A stretch of 64,000 nucleotides of DNA from Arcobacter venerupis (lineage in GTDB: Bacteria; Campylobacterota; Campylobacteria; Campylobacterales; Arcobacteraceae), in the NCBI RefSeq assembly GCF_013201665.1, contig NZ_CP053840.1:1736001-1800000 (forward strand), read 5' to 3'. Made by a program: the position numbers and the translations under genes. Below the pieces are notes generated by a model. It saw nothing but the letters and a program-made list of their open reading frames with translations, searched no databases and was not told the origin of the DNA. Below are positions 25,948 to 34,211 of this stretch, in pieces (the first letter of the stretch is position 1; each line of letters begins with the position of its first letter).

Positions 25948-26730
25948 ATGAAAAGATTATACATAGTATCAACAGGAGCTGGTGGTTTAGGATATATTTC
26001 ACCAGAAGCAATAAACGCAATAAATGAATCAGAAGTAATAGTATCTTATAGTAAATATGCAAGAGAATTAGGAAGCCTTATAAAAGGTAAAGAGTTATTT
26101 ACATCAGGAATGACTCATGAAATAGCAAGATGTGCTCAAGCAATCGAATATGCAAGACAAGGTAAAACAACAGCAATTTTATCAAATGGTGATGTAAATG
26201 TTTACGGAATGGCAACTTTAATTGTTGAATTAATGGAAGAAAAAAAATTATGGGATGAAATAGAAGTTATTTCACTTCCAGGTGTTACTTCATTTTTAGC
26301 TGCTGCTTCAAAAGTAGGAGCTCCTGTGTCTCAAGATTTTGCAATTATTTCTCTTTCAGATAGATTAACAGATATAAATTTAATTGATAAAAGAGTTAAA
26401 TCAGCCCTAGATTGCGACTTTGTAATAGGAATTTATAATCCAAAATCAGCAAAAAGAGTTCAACCATATCTAAATTTTATGGCAGCTTTAGAAGGATATG
26501 AAGATAGAATTGCGATTATTGCTTCAAATGTTGGAAGAGCAGAAAAAGAAGAGATTACAATAACAAGTGCTCAAGATATAATAAATCAAGGTTTAAATCA
26601 CCCACAAGTTACAATGTCAACTCTTATAATCATTTGTAACTCAAATGCAAAACTTACTTCAAATGGAAAAGTTTTAACGCCAAGAGGTTATTTGAATAAA
26701 TATGAATTAGATGGAGAATTAAAAGCCTAA
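25948..26730 (+). CDS. cbiH: Cobalt-factor III / precorrin-3B C17-methyltransferase
   Basis: The 260-residue methylase contracts the ring and methylates C17. It begins KRLYIVSTGAGGLGYISPEA with the usual GPG altered to GAG, followed by FTSGMTHEIARCAQAIEYAR, ILSNGDVNVYGMATLI, SLPGVTSFLAAASKVGAP and DFAIISLSDRLT. GDxxVYGMA is diagnostic of CbiH/CobJ (here GDVNVYGMA). It is the last gene of the rightward cobalamin unit, and an 11-bp terminator stem overlaps its stop codon. No precorrin-6A reductase (CbiJ) gene is found in this unit. Confidence 0.92.
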   Translation: MKRLYIVSTGAGGLGYISPEAINAINESEVIVSYSKYARELGSLIKGKELFTSGMTHEIARCAQAIEYARQGKTTAILSNGDVNVYGMATLIVELMEEKKLWDEIEVISLPGVTSFLAAASKVGAPVSQDFAIISLSDRLTDINLIDKRVKSALDCDFVIGIYNPKSAKRVQPYLNFMAALEGYEDRIAIIASNVGRAEKEEITITSAQDIINQGLNHPQVTMSTLIIICNSNAKLTSNGKVLTPRGYLNKYELDGELKA

Positions 26731-26748
26731 TTTGGCTTTTAATTTTTC
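26717..26748 (+). terminator. Intrinsic terminator of the cobalamin operon
   Basis: An 11-bp perfect stem, AATTAAAAGCC (26717-26727) with GGCTTTTAATT (26734-26744), a 6-base loop and a T run. It overlaps the cbiH stop codon, so termination is built into the end of the gene. Confidence 0.8.
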
Positions 26749-27044
26749 TCCCTTAAAAAACCTGCGTAATACCTTCTTTATTAAAAATACAATACAAAAA
26801 ATAAAAATCCTTGGGGCAAGACATTTCAAGCTTAATGCGAGAGCGTTAAATATTCCGTATCAAAGTAATTCTGATAAAAAAAATCCTATCTCACCTGAAC
26901 TTAAATTTTAAGCTCACTATCTAATCTACCTTCAAAAATATTGCCAATTGTGAAAGTGTTAAATTCCAATTTCACATTGGTATATTCCATTTTTTTGTGA
27001 CATTTTGAATACCAGATAAAGCAATTTTAAAAGTGAATTTTTAT
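26749..27044. other. Intergenic stretch with degenerate hairpins
   Basis: About 300 bases between the cobalamin terminator and the leftward HxlR gene hold no convincing ORF. Two imperfect hairpins are visible: TTAATGC-GAGA-GCGTTAA near 26831-26848, and CCAATTGTGAAA (26944-26955) with TTTCACATTGG (26970-26980) followed by a T run near 26990. The segment CCTTGGGGCAAGACATTTCAAG near 26811 is less AT-rich than the surroundings. It could be an old repeat remnant or a small RNA; nothing firm can be said. Confidence 0.3.
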
Positions 27045-27398
27045 TTATACAATACAAACATATAAATCAGGTCGTTCATTTGAACCCCAATCACACATTG
27101 CATCTAAAATAGGGATAAGTGACTTTCCTCTATTTGTTAAACTATATTCCACTTTTGGTGGTATCATTGCATACTCTTTTCTATTAATTAATTTATCTGC
27201 TTCTAACTCTTTTAGTTGAGAACTGAGCATTTTATAAGTAATACTTCCTATTTTTCTTTGTAATTCGTTATATCTTACAACTTCATATTCAGATAATAAA
27301 TATAAAATTATCATTTTCCATTTACCTGAAATCAAAGATAAAGTATAACCAAATGACGTCTCAGTTATGTTTTTTGGTACATTTATTTCCATAGTCAC
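27045..27398 (-). CDS. HxlR family transcriptional regulator
   Basis: The 117-residue winged-helix protein has the HxlR core GYTLSLISGKWKMIILYLL, RYNELQRKIGSITYKMLSSQ, LKELEADKLINRKEYAMIPP and KVEYSLTNRG. HxlR/DUF24 regulators often control quinone or nitroreductases in response to electrophiles. The two other HxlR proteins in this window have a Cys near residue 11; this one does not, and its only Cys residues are near the C-terminus (CDWGSN and VCIV). It is divergent from the reductase gene at 27496 across a 97-base spacer and probably regulates it. Confidence 0.9.
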   Translation of the reverse strand: MTMEINVPKNITETSFGYTLSLISGKWKMIILYLLSEYEVVRYNELQRKIGSITYKMLSSQLKELEADKLINRKEYAMIPPKVEYSLTNRGKSLIPILDAMCDWGSNERPDLYVCIV

Positions 27399-27425
27399 TT
27401 CCCTTTTTGATAGTATATTACATAA

Positions 27426-27464
27426 AAGTACATACTTACATTTTATTTTGTATTCATATATAAT
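27426..27464. promoter_or_regulatory. Divergent promoter with short inverted repeat (HxlR/reductase pair 1)
   Basis: AAGTACATACTT (27426-27437) is a 12-base sequence with 5-bp inverted arms. It lies just upstream of a rightward -10 TATAAT at 27459-27464, about where a -35/-45 operator would sit, and near the leftward HxlR start. It is a plausible HxlR site, but short. Confidence 0.4.
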
Positions 27465-27495
27465 CCTATCAAAATTTACAAAAAAAGGATTTAAT

Positions 27496-28026
27496 ATGAA
27501 AAAAATATTAATAAATTTAGTTCACCCAAATTTTGAAGAATCAATTGTGAATAAAAAACTCTTCAATGCAGTCAATACATTAGAAAATGTAACAATAAAT
27601 AATTTATACTCAAAATACCCAGATTTTAAAATAAATGCTCAAGCAGAACAAGAGCTGTTGTTAAACCATGATATTATTGTTTTTCAGTTTCCAATGTATT
27701 GGTTTAGTTCTCCTGCTCTTTTAAAAGAGTGGTTTGATATTGTATTAGCATATGATTTCGCTTATGGAGCTAATTATAAATTAGAAAATAAACCTTTTGC
27801 AGTGGCTGTTAGTTGTGGAGGAGACGAAAAAGTATTTTCAGAAACTGGAAAAGATAAAAAAACAGTTGAAGAATTTCTTTTTCCACTTTTTGGTACGGCA
27901 AACTACGTAAAAATGGATTATAAAAAACCTTTTATCACTTATGGAACAGAACATACTTTAAGTGAAGAAACACTAAATAAATTTGCAGAAGATTATACAA
28001 GATATATCAAAGAACTATCTAAATAG
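27496..28026 (+). CDS. NAD(P)H-dependent quinone/flavodoxin-fold oxidoreductase
   Basis: Read from ATG 27496 (AAAGGAT upstream), the protein has 176 residues; the open frame back to 27367 runs into the HxlR gene and is not used. KILINLVHPNFEES is the flavodoxin-fold phosphate-binding start, and IVFQFPMYWFSSPALLKEWF is the signature of the KefF/MdaB/NQO1 family. It would reduce quinones or other electrophiles with FMN/FAD. The protein at 61397 is a close paralogue with the same genetic arrangement. Confidence 0.88.
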   Translation: MKKILINLVHPNFEESIVNKKLFNAVNTLENVTINNLYSKYPDFKINAQAEQELLLNHDIIVFQFPMYWFSSPALLKEWFDIVLAYDFAYGANYKLENKPFAVAVSCGGDEKVFSETGKDKKTVEEFLFPLFGTANYVKMDYKKPFITYGTEHTLSEETLNKFAEDYTRYIKELSK

Positions 28027-28065
28027 ATATTTCTTCATTTAAAAGAGAGCTTCTCAACGTTATGA

Positions 28066-28125
28066 AAAGGGGATAGGAGCATTTTCTATCAGATTTTTTA
28101 GATATAAAATCATCCTATTCTCTTT
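28066..28125 (+). repeat. Imperfect hairpin upstream of the photolyase gene
   Basis: AAAGGGGATAGGA (28066-28078) can pair with TCCTATTCTCTTT (28113-28125) over 13 positions in RNA using two G-U pairs, with a loop of 34 bases. It is between the reductase and the photolyase gene and might be an attenuator or a weak terminator. Confidence 0.3.
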
Positions 28126-28243
28126 ATTCAAAACACGTAAAATATTTTCTATCTTCTTCCTAATATTTTTAATTATAACTAACAAATGACCAATTCACAA
28201 AAACACACTACAAAACAATCAAAAACTTTTATAAACTCAAAAT

Positions 28244-29626
28244 ATGAAAACATTTATTCTTTACCCAAACCAACTATTTAAAAATCTATCAAATTTTATA
28301 GGTAAAAAAGTGCTTTTAATAGAAGAGCCATTATTTTTTACCCAATATGAGTTTCATATCCAAAAGTTAGTTCTTCATAGGGCTAGTATGAAATTTTATG
28401 AGAATTACTTAAAACAAAACAATATTTTAGTTGAGTATTTTGAAGATGAAAGTTATCTTGAACTTTATAAAAATGAAGAGATTTTTGTGTATGAACTTTT
28501 TGATAATTATTTGGAAAAAAAGGTTTATAAAAACTTTTCAAACATCACAACAATCAAAAATCCAAACTTTATAAACCCAAAAGATAAAAACAAGTTTTTA
28601 CATAAGTTTTATATAAATAGAAGAAAAGAGTTGGATATTTTTATGCAAAATGGAAAACCTCTTTTTGATAAATATAGCTTTGATGAGGATAATAGAAAAA
28701 AACTTCCAAAAGATATAAAAATTCCCCCTACTTTAGCCTTTGAAAATGAGTTTGTAAAAGAGGCTTTGAGTTATTGTAAAAAGTTTAAAAGTGTTGGAGT
28801 TTGTGAAAACTTTTATTATCCAACTACTTTTGATGAAGCCTCTTTTCAATTAAACTATTTTTTAAAAGAAAAATTTGAGAATTTTGGCTCTTTTCAAGAT
28901 GCAATTACAAAAGATATTAGACAAAACTTTTTATTTCATTCAAATATTTCAAGTAGTTTAAATATTGGACTTATTGACTTAAATGAATTAATAGAAAAAA
29001 TCATTAATTCAAATACTCCATACAATGCAAAAGAAGGCTTTATAAGACAAATTATCGGTTGGCGTGAGTTTATGCTTCGTGTTTATGAAGACAATGGTGT
29101 GGTTCTTAGAAATTCAAACTTCTTTGAGTTTAAAAATCCTATGCCAAAAAAGATTTTAGAAGCTAAAAGTGGTATAAAACCTCTTGATGATGCTATCAAA
29201 AAACTAAATTTTACAGCTTATAATCATCACATTGAAAGGCTTATGATTTTAGGAAATATTTTTTTATTACTTGAAATCAAACCAAATGATGTTTATGAGT
29301 TTTTTATGAAAAACTATATCGATGCTTACGATTGGGTGATGGTTGGAAATGTTTATGGAATGAGTGGTTTTAGTGATGGAGGAAGTATTACAACAAAACC
29401 ATATATTGCAAGTTCTAACTATATTTTAAAAATGAGTGATTATAAAAAAAGTGAATCTTGGTGCGAAATAGTTGATGCACTTTATTGGAGATTTTTATAT
29501 AAATATTCAAATAGATTTTCTTCAAACCCACGAATGAAAATGCAAATAGCACTTTTAAATAAAATGTCCGAAAAGAAATTAGAAAATCATCTCACAATAG
29601 CTAATGATTTTATAAAACAAAGTTGA
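28244..29626 (+). CDS. Cryptochrome/photolyase family protein (FeS-BCP-like, Fe-S ligands missing)
   Basis: The 460-residue flavoprotein belongs to the prokaryotic cryptochrome / (6-4) photolyase group: an N-terminal antenna-type domain (HIQKLVLHRASMKFYENYLK), then the FAD domain with EGFIRQIIGWREFMLRVYED, YNHHIERLMILGNIFLLLE, DAYDWVMVGNVYGMSGFSDG and TTKPYIASSNYILKMS. It may repair UV photoproducts or act as a light sensor. In canonical members a CxxC after the SNYI segment helps bind [4Fe-4S]; here that part reads KMSDYKKSESWCEIVDALYW, with only Cys407 and a shortened loop. No ribosome binding site is obvious. It is followed by a lipocalin gene, a known light-stress neighbour. Confidence 0.82.
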   Translation: MKTFILYPNQLFKNLSNFIGKKVLLIEEPLFFTQYEFHIQKLVLHRASMKFYENYLKQNNILVEYFEDESYLELYKNEEIFVYELFDNYLEKKVYKNFSNITTIKNPNFINPKDKNKFLHKFYINRRKELDIFMQNGKPLFDKYSFDEDNRKKLPKDIKIPPTLAFENEFVKEALSYCKKFKSVGVCENFYYPTTFDEASFQLNYFLKEKFENFGSFQDAITKDIRQNFLFHSNISSSLNIGLIDLNELIEKIINSNTPYNAKEGFIRQIIGWREFMLRVYEDNGVVLRNSNFFEFKNPMPKKILEAKSGIKPLDDAIKKLNFTAYNHHIERLMILGNIFLLLEIKPNDVYEFFMKNYIDAYDWVMVGNVYGMSGFSDGGSITTKPYIASSNYILKMSDYKKSESWCEIVDALYWRFLYKYSNRFSSNPRMKMQIALLNKMSEKKLENHLTIANDFIKQS

Positions 29627-29695
29627 ACTAACAAAAAATATATACTAAAATCCTTTATATTTATCTATACTAGTAAAAAATCGAAAGGCGTTCTT

Positions 29696-30217
29696 ATGCA
29701 AACTCTATTTAAATATACTCTAATTTTATCAATTGTTTTACTCTTCACAGCGTGTTCTTCAAAAAATCCACCTCTACAAACTGTAGAAAAAGTTGATTTA
29801 AACAAATATCTTGGAACTTGGTATGAAATAGCAAGATTTGAACACTTTTTCGAAAGAGATTGTAAAAATGTTACTGCGAATTATTCAATTTTGGATGATG
29901 AAACAATAAAAGTAATAAATAGATGTACAAAAATAACTACAAATGAAAAAGGTGAAGCACAAGGTCGAGCCCATGCAATAGATGAAACAAATAGCAAACT
30001 AAAAGTTAGTTTTTTTAGACCATTTTATGGGGATTATTGGGTTTTAATTTTAGATAAAGATTATAATTATGCAGTTGTAGGAACTCCATCAAGGGAGTAT
30101 TTGTGGATTTTATCAAGAGAAAATAAAATTCCTGCTTCTGTAAAAAATGAAATTTTACAAAAACTTCCAACTTTAGGATTTGATACTTCAAAACTAATTT
30201 GGACTATTCAGGAATAA
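29696..30217 (+). CDS. blc: Bacterial lipocalin (Blc-like lipoprotein)
   Basis: The 173-residue protein has a lipoprotein signal peptide (lipobox LFTAC, Cys20) and the lipocalin signature NKYLGTWYEIARFEHFFERD, then FFRPFYGDYWVLILDKDYNY and the final beta strands. Blc proteins sit in the outer membrane and bind or repair oxidised lipids. The order photolyase, lipocalin, TIGR03643 protein suggests one stress-related transcript. Confidence 0.9.
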   Translation: MQTLFKYTLILSIVLLFTACSSKNPPLQTVEKVDLNKYLGTWYEIARFEHFFERDCKNVTANYSILDDETIKVINRCTKITTNEKGEAQGRAHAIDETNSKLKVSFFRPFYGDYWVLILDKDYNYAVVGTPSREYLWILSRENKIPASVKNEILQKLPTLGFDTSKLIWTIQE

Positions 30218-30219
30218 CT

Positions 30220-30528
30220 ATGTATTTTGAAAAAAAAGATAGTGTAAAACTAGATTTTACAAAAAAACCTAAAAGAGAAAATAAAAGTTTAGAAGAGCTG
30301 AAAGAAGAGGATTTAAATCGTCTAATAGAGATGGCATGGCAAGATAGAACTACTTTTGATACAATATTTGAACTTTATGGTTTAACTGAAAATCAAGTGA
30401 AAAAAAAGATGAGAAATTTACTAAAAAAAAGTAGTTTTAAAATGTGGAGAGAAAGAGTTCAAGGGCGAGTTACAAAACATAAAAAAAAGGTTTTGCATAA
30501 AATTAGCAGATTTCAAGGTCCTTGGTAA
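30220..30528 (+). CDS. TIGR03643-family (DUF2805) small protein
   Basis: I read 102 residues from ATG 30220, whose ribosome binding site (AGGA) overlaps the lipocalin stop; a longer frame from 30199 has no site. The central part RLIEMAWQDRTTFDTIFELY, then GLTENQVKKKMRNLLKKSSF and KMWRERVQGRVTKH, is the TIGR03643 family, a small basic helix-turn-helix-like protein of unknown function that is often next to photolyase/lipocalin genes. It is probably co-transcribed with the lipocalin. Confidence 0.83.
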   Translation: MYFEKKDSVKLDFTKKPKRENKSLEELKEEDLNRLIEMAWQDRTTFDTIFELYGLTENQVKKKMRNLLKKSSFKMWRERVQGRVTKHKKKVLHKISRFQGPW

Positions 30529-30595
30529 TTAAAAGACAAAAATATCATACAAAGTAATAAAAAAAAGAGATATACTAAATAAAAAAGGATTCAAA

Positions 30596-30859
30596 ATGTT
30601 AAAAGAACTTATTTTTACAGGACTTGGTGGAGCTTTAGTTTTAAAAGAAAAAATTGAAGATGAACTAAAAAAACTAGAAGAAAAAGGAAAACTAGATACT
30701 AAAGATGTAAAAAGTTTTTTAGAATCACTAGAGCAAAAAGGTAAAGAGAGTGATGAGAAGTTCAAAGCTGAATTAAAATCAACAATGAAAGAGATTATTG
30801 ATGAACTAGGGCTTGCAACTAAAGAAGATTTAGAAAAATTAAAAGAGGATTTAAAATAA
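30596..30859 (+). CDS. Phasin-like coiled-coil protein (87 aa)
   Basis: The 87-residue protein has a short hydrophobic N-terminus (LIFTGLGGALVLKEKIEDEL) followed by a long charged coiled coil (KKLEEKGKLDTKDVKSFLE, then KLKEDLK). This is like small phasin-family/PhaM-like proteins that coat granules or act as scaffolds; bacterial phasin-like proteins are often near ubiB. The AAAGGAT site precedes the ATG. It overlaps a possible non-canonical start of the next gene (ATAA). Confidence 0.65.
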   Translation: MLKELIFTGLGGALVLKEKIEDELKKLEEKGKLDTKDVKSFLESLEQKGKESDEKFKAELKSTMKEIIDELGLATKEDLEKLKEDLK

Positions 30860-32412
30860 AAACTTTTTTTAAAACCCTGACTCTTTACTCTCCAAGTAGA
30901 GTTTATAGTGTATTTCAATTTTTATTAACTATTTATTTAGTGATAAAAAAAAGAGATAGTTTTTTATTTTTTAAACCTTTAAAACCTAAAAAATTAAAAG
31001 AAATAATTATAAACCTTGGAGCTAGTTTTGTAAAATTAGCGCAAGTATTAGCAACTAGAGCAGACTTTTTTTCAGCTGATTATTTGGATGAATTAAGAGA
31101 ACTTCATGATCAGCTTCCAGCTATGAAAAATGATGAATATAAAGAAATTTTCAAAAAAGCCTTCGAAATAGATCCTTTTATAAAGTTTGAAGAAACTCCA
31201 CTTGCATCGGCATCTATTGGTCAAGTTCATGTAGCTTTTTTAAAAACAAATGAAAAAGTTGCTGTTAAACTGAGAAGAAAAGGAATAAAAAATCGGGTAG
31301 TTGCTGATATAAAAATCATCAAATTTTTTAACACAATATTTAAACCCCTATTCTCGCATCATACAAAAAATTCTATAGAAGCTGTAATCTCTGAATTTTC
31401 TTCAATGATTTTACAAGAAGTTAGCCTTACAAATGAACTTTCAAATCTGCAAAAATTCTCACATATGTACAAAGATAGTGGTGTAAATTTTCCAAAAGCT
31501 TATGCAGAAATTTCAAGTGATGATGCCTTAGTTATGAGTTTTGAAGAGGGATTTAGATTTGATGATAAAAAAAGTTTAAAAGAACAGAACATTGATTTTA
31601 ATATTATTATTTCAAAACTTATAGATTTTTATACAACTCAAATGTTAATAAATGGTTATTTTCATGCGGATCCTCATCCTGGAAATTTACTTGTAAATAA
31701 AGAAGGTGAATTAATCTTACTTGATTTTGGAATGGTTAAATCAGTTCCAAATACTACAAGAGTTGCAATAATAGAGCTTATAAAAGCTGCACATGAAAGG
31801 GATTATGAACTTTATATAAATGCAAGTAAACGATTAGGAACGATAGCTTATGAAGCACCTACAAACGAATTAGCTGAGTTTACAAATAAAATGTTTGATA
31901 TATTTTCAAACGATAACTTAAGTAGTGAATCAATGCAAAAGTTAGCTTTTGATGTACTTGAGAATACAAGAGATTTTCCTTTTAAACTTCCAAGTGATGC
32001 TATTTATATATTAAGAGTTAGTGCAATAATCGAAGGTTTAGGAACGACTTATATAGAAAATTTCAATGGAATAAAAGATATTTTACCAATTTTACAAAAA
32101 AATATCCCAAAAGCTTTGGGAGCAAATGAGTCGATTTTAGAAACATTAGTTGATGAAATAAAATCTATTCCTTTTACTATAAAAGATTTTAAATCCGTTC
32201 TAAAACAAGCCAGCTCAGGAGAGTTAAAAATTCAGATTTCAAATGACCAAGTAACTTGGATTTCAAAAGAGATAAAAGATTATTTTAAACCAATTATTTT
32301 TTCAATGGCTTTATTCGCTAGTTCAATATTTATACTTTTATATGACAAAGAGTTAAAAGAGATTGCTTTAGGTTTGTTTATTTTTGCAATTGCAAGATTA
32401 ATTTATAGATAA
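30856..32412 (+). CDS. ubiB: ABC1/AarF (UbiB-like) atypical kinase, start uncertain
   Basis: The kinase-like protein has the ABC1 KxGQ-type motif here as LGASFVKLAQVLATRADFF, then ASASIGQVHVAFLKTNEKVA, HADPHPGNLLV, LLDFGMVKSV and two C-terminal transmembrane helices (FKPIIFSMALFASSIFILL and a second near the end). It supports ubiquinone or other isoprenoid lipid metabolism. The frame is open back to 30823 and the extra residues (TLYSPSRVYSVFQF) look like the usual N-terminus. The only ATG-like starts are GTG at 30940 with no ribosome binding site and ATA at 30856, which has AGAGGA upstream and overlaps the previous stop as ATAA. I list the longer form; 30940 is the conservative alternative. 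Confidence 0.82.
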   Translation: MKTFFKTLTLYSPSRVYSVFQFLLTIYLVIKKRDSFLFFKPLKPKKLKEIIINLGASFVKLAQVLATRADFFSADYLDELRELHDQLPAMKNDEYKEIFKKAFEIDPFIKFEETPLASASIGQVHVAFLKTNEKVAVKLRRKGIKNRVVADIKIIKFFNTIFKPLFSHHTKNSIEAVISEFSSMILQEVSLTNELSNLQKFSHMYKDSGVNFPKAYAEISSDDALVMSFEEGFRFDDKKSLKEQNIDFNIIISKLIDFYTTQMLINGYFHADPHPGNLLVNKEGELILLDFGMVKSVPNTTRVAIIELIKAAHERDYELYINASKRLGTIAYEAPTNELAEFTNKMFDIFSNDNLSSESMQKLAFDVLENTRDFPFKLPSDAIYILRVSAIIEGLGTTYIENFNGIKDILPILQKNIPKALGANESILETLVDEIKSIPFTIKDFKSVLKQASSGELKIQISNDQVTWISKEIKDYFKPIIFSMALFASSIFILLYDKELKEIALGLFIFAIARLIYR

Positions 32413-32483
32413 TTTAGACTAAATAAATATATTATTTTTATTAAAACTAATTATAATATATATAAATTTATCTAAGGATTTAT

Positions 32484-33407
32484 ATGACAGTTTTTTTGAC
32501 TCTTCTTGGGAAAATAATTCCCTTGTATTTTAGTATATTATTAGGTTTTTTCAGTACAAAATATTTTGATTGTAGTAAAGACACTATTGCTAAAATACTA
32601 CTTTATATTTTAGCTCCATTAATTGTTTTTAATGCAACTTTGAGCGTACATATAAATAGTTCAATAATATTTTTACCACTTTTCTTTTTTACAATAAGTC
32701 TAATTATTGCTTTTGGAACACTTCCAATTTTTCAAAAAATATTCAAAGATAATAGTGCAAATGTTCTTTCTTTTACCGTTGCAACTGGAAACACAGGAAA
32801 TCTTGGTATTCCTGTAGCCATTTTATTTTTAGAACCAAAACTTGTAGATATTTTTATTTTTAGTATCTTAGCTTCAATTTTATATCAAAATTCTGTGGGA
32901 TATTATATTACTGCAAAAAGTAGTTTTACTGCAAAAGAAAGTATCAGAAAAGTTATGAGACTTCCAGTATTACACGCTTTTATTTTAGGACTTATTTTAA
33001 ATTTATCAGGTTTTCAAATGCCAGAAATGTTTATGTCTTATACTGGTTATTTAAAAGGCGCGTATGCAATATTAGGAATGATGCTTTTAGGTATGGGAAT
33101 GGAACATATAAAAACAAGTGGTGGATTTGATAAAATGTTTATCTCATTAGCACTTTTTGTTAAATTTATCATTTGGCCACTGATTATACTTATTTTTATT
33201 TTTTTAGATAAAAATTTTATACATTTTTTAGACCCTGATTTATATCTAGTTATGTTTATATTTGCAATTGTTCCATTAGCTGGGAACACAGTAACAGTGG
33301 CAACTTTATTGAATGTAAAACCTGAAAAAATGTCTGTTGCTGTTTTAATTTCAACACTTGTTTCATTGTTTTATATTCCATTTGTACTTTATTTGTACAA
33401 TCTTTAA
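32484..33407 (+). CDS. AEC family (auxin efflux carrier-like) transporter
   Basis: The 307-residue protein has about ten hydrophobic helices, GNTGNLGIPVAILFLEP near the middle, GYLKGAYAILGMMLLGMGM and VPLAGNTVTVATLLNVKPE near the end. This is the AEC family, whose bacterial members are thought to export or exchange organic acids. A TTTAAGGAT-like ribosome binding site precedes the ATG. A second AEC gene lies at 48079. The substrate is unknown. Confidence 0.88.
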   Translation: MTVFLTLLGKIIPLYFSILLGFFSTKYFDCSKDTIAKILLYILAPLIVFNATLSVHINSSIIFLPLFFFTISLIIAFGTLPIFQKIFKDNSANVLSFTVATGNTGNLGIPVAILFLEPKLVDIFIFSILASILYQNSVGYYITAKSSFTAKESIRKVMRLPVLHAFILGLILNLSGFQMPEMFMSYTGYLKGAYAILGMMLLGMGMEHIKTSGGFDKMFISLALFVKFIIWPLIILIFIFLDKNFIHFLDPDLYLVMFIFAIVPLAGNTVTVATLLNVKPEKMSVAVLISTLVSLFYIPFVLYLYNL

Positions 33408-33409
33408 AA

Positions 33410-34156
33410 TTAAAGAATAGTTATTTTGTAACCAAATCCGTAAATGTTTTCAATTTTTAAACTACTTATTTTACTTCTTAGCCTAGATATTAGATTTTTC
33501 AAATTTGAGATATCTGGGCTTTTATCAAACTCTTCATGCCATACATAAGTTATAATCTCTTCATTAACAAATATCTTTTCAGGTATTTTAAGAAGTAAAT
33601 CTAATAATCTAAACTCTTTTTTTGTAAGTTTAAATAATTCATCATTAAAATATAACTGTTTTAGCTCTTTATTCCAAAGTAAATCATTATTTAATTTTAT
33701 AAAAATCTCTTTTTCTTCTATAGTTTTATTTTTTTCTAAATAAATCTCTTTTGATATTTTAAATACAACTTCAAAAAAATTATCATAATCAACTGGTTTT
33801 AAAATAAATCTATATATTCCTAGATTTACCAATTCCATAAGATATTCTGATTCATTATAAGCAGATAATACAATAATATTTTGTTTTGGATTTATTTTAT
33901 AAATATTTTTTATAAGTTCAATTCCATTCATATTAGGCATTTGAATATCTGTAAATACTAAATCAGGATATTCATTATTTAATTTAAAATAATTACAATA
34001 CTCTTCTAAAGCTTCTTTTCCATCAAAGGCAACATCAATTCTTGAAAAAACTTCACTTAAAAGATTTTTCATCTTTTCAGAAATTTCTCTTTCATCTTCA
34101 ACTAATAAAATAGACATTTCCTTTGCATATTTTTCTAAAGAAATATAATCTATCAT
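33410..34156 (-). CDS. Orphan response regulator, OmpR-type winged helix
   Basis: The 248-residue regulator has a receiver domain with the acidic pocket in LLVEDERE, phospho-acceptor Asp70 in LVFTDIQMPNMNGIELI and Lys in FILKPVDY, then a linker and a winged-helix DNA-binding domain (LTKKEFRLLDLLLKIPEKIF, IYGFGYKITIL). There is no sensor kinase adjacent, so the partner is elsewhere. It ends 2 bases from the converging AEC gene. It is the left-hand regulator flanking the type VI island; a related but degenerate one lies at 42234. Confidence 0.9.
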   Translation of the reverse strand: MIDYISLEKYAKEMSILLVEDEREISEKMKNLLSEVFSRIDVAFDGKEALEEYCNYFKLNNEYPDLVFTDIQMPNMNGIELIKNIYKINPKQNIIVLSAYNESEYLMELVNLGIYRFILKPVDYDNFFEVVFKISKEIYLEKNKTIEEKEIFIKLNNDLLWNKELKQLYFNDELFKLTKKEFRLLDLLLKIPEKIFVNEEIITYVWHEEFDKSPDISNLKNLISRLRSKISSLKIENIYGFGYKITIL

Positions 34157-34211
34157 TTAAAACCTTTCTTTTAATTCTATAAATTGTACTAGATAAGATT
34201 TTATATTACTA

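Noticed and set aside
30340-30700. Ser/Phe-rich frame opposite the phasin-like gene
   Set aside because: The minus-strand frame (30529-30918) is the mirror of a Lys/Glu-rich coiled coil and has no start signal.
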